Assembly: GCA_002328075.1 (NCBI GenBank)
Contig: DCVT01000037.1
Span: forward strand, 85,336 to 149,335
Length of the DNA: 64,000 bases
DNA from: Anaerolineales bacterium UBA2181
GTDB lineage: Bacteria > Chloroflexota > Anaerolineae > Promineifilales > UBA4811
Direction: 5' to 3'
Shown: positions 63,425-64,000 of the stretch, in pieces
Numbering within the stretch: the stretch's first letter is position 1
Layout of the letters: each line of letters opens with the position of its first letter
Translations under genes and position numbers: made by a program
Notes under the pieces: model-generated
Told to the model about the DNA's origin: nothing
The model's input: only the letters and a program-made list of their open reading frames with translations
Databases searched by the model: none

Positions 63425-64000
63425 TCAGTATACCCCCAAGGACAGGGCAGGACCAGTCAGCCATCTGGCAGGCTTGTCTTGCCCTTGTGTTTGGGGCCCC
63501 TGGGAGCGTAGCGCGCTGGGTGACTTGTGCCCCAAAGAGGTAGGGTAGCGCCGCCACGGGTGATCGGGCGCTGGCCGGTAAGGTGCCTTGGGTTTCTCAG
63601 GCTTGACGACTGCGGCTGGTCGGGGCGGCGGATCCGGTTTGGCGAAAGGGGCTGGGGTGAATTTGCCAACGCGAATCGGCGCATCCGCTGCGGGCTGATA
63701 AACCACCAATGTGCTGCCCTGATAGCAGATCGCCAGACTGCCGTCAAGTCGTTGATGGACGTCTACGCGAGCACGGCGATAGCTTCCGCGGTGGCGATCG
63801 GGGGGGATGGCCAGCGTGTGACCGGAAAACGAGATGGTATTGTCTCCGTTGACCGTACGTTGGTGCTTGATGCAGAATGTGTCCTCAACGACGAGATTCG
63901 CTGGCCAGGGGCGATAGGCTGAACCAGGCTCCCGAGGAGCGACCGAGAATCGGGCATTTAAGCGGGGCAACTAGTCGAGCAGCACTTGGTTGGCTTCCGT
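63425..64000 (-). pseudogene. IS481/ISNCY-like transposase C-terminus with internal amber codon (partial)
   Basis: Read from the right edge, the frame gives TEANQVLLD, then TAG at 63973-63971, then LPRLNARFSVAPREPGSAYR and RTVNGDNTISFSGHTLAIPP, the C-terminal part of an integrase-core transposase (EAN...L...N.RF.V pattern). The stop falls inside the conserved segment, so the copy is inactive unless the codon is suppressed. The last 60 residues are Pro/Lys/Arg-rich. The N-terminal part lies beyond the window. Confidence 0.78.

Overview
The window is a GC-rich bacterial chromosome segment that looks like a member of the Chloroflexota (Anaerolineae/Caldilineae-like). The inference rests on the valine/glutamate-rich linker behind the lipobox of the family-5 solute-binding lipoprotein at 6612, on the DUF4405 membrane protein at 62005 with its Cys- and Asp-rich tail, and on the wealth of oxygen-sensitive redox enzymes. 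No rRNA, tRNA, CRISPR array or intact mobile element was seen. Promoters are unusually readable: several units have TTGACA-like and TATAAT-like boxes 16-17 bp apart.

Layout. (1) 1-3.4 kb, minus strand: a padR-controlled siderophore/cobalamin-type ABC uptake operon (permease cut by the left edge) and a DUF364 gene. (2) 3.7-11.4 kb, plus: XRE-cupin regulator, class V aminotransferase, two small alpha/beta proteins, and a Dpp-type ABC importer (binding protein, two permeases, no ATPase) with an aspartoacylase-like gene between the permeases. (3) 11.4-14.5 kb: yqeB and xdhC, markers of selenium-dependent molybdenum hydroxylases, divergent from two tandem XRE-cupin regulators. (4) 14.7-48.2 kb, plus: a large catabolic locus with a fused 2Fe-2S/molybdenum hydroxylase, three UbiD decarboxylases plus UbiX, a DUF4392 protein, a maleate isomerase-like enzyme, a flavoprotein with a small 2Fe-2S partner, a NitT/TauT-type ABC transporter with a duplicated binding protein, two three-subunit molybdenum hydroxylases, two tungsten aldehyde:ferredoxin oxidoreductases (one with a polyferredoxin), an amidohydrolase, an MFS transporter and aminotransferases. 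(5) 48.3-53.3 kb, minus: ABM protein plus alcohol dehydrogenase, SDR, nitrilase, aminoglycoside-type kinase. (6) 53.7-55.3 kb, plus: hydrolase and acetyltransferase. (7) 55.4-58.2 kb, minus: TetR-controlled ABC-2 exporter. (8) 58.7-61.8 kb, minus: copA-copZ-csoR copper module with a visible operator. (9) 62-64 kb: DUF4405 protein, a 24-residue lysine-rich micro-gene with its own promoter and terminator, and an insertion-sequence transposase remnant broken by an amber codon.

How it may work together (inference): region 4 combines enzymes that put water-derived oxygen on (hetero)aromatic rings (molybdenum hydroxylases), add or remove ring carboxyls (UbiD with prenylated FMN from UbiX), interconvert acids and aldehydes with low-potential ferredoxin (AORs), and process ring-opened or deaminated products (amidohydrolase, isomerase, aminotransferases). 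It reads as an anaerobic or microaerobic pathway for one or more nitrogen-containing aromatic or heterocyclic compounds, with its own importers. The substrate cannot be read from the sequence.
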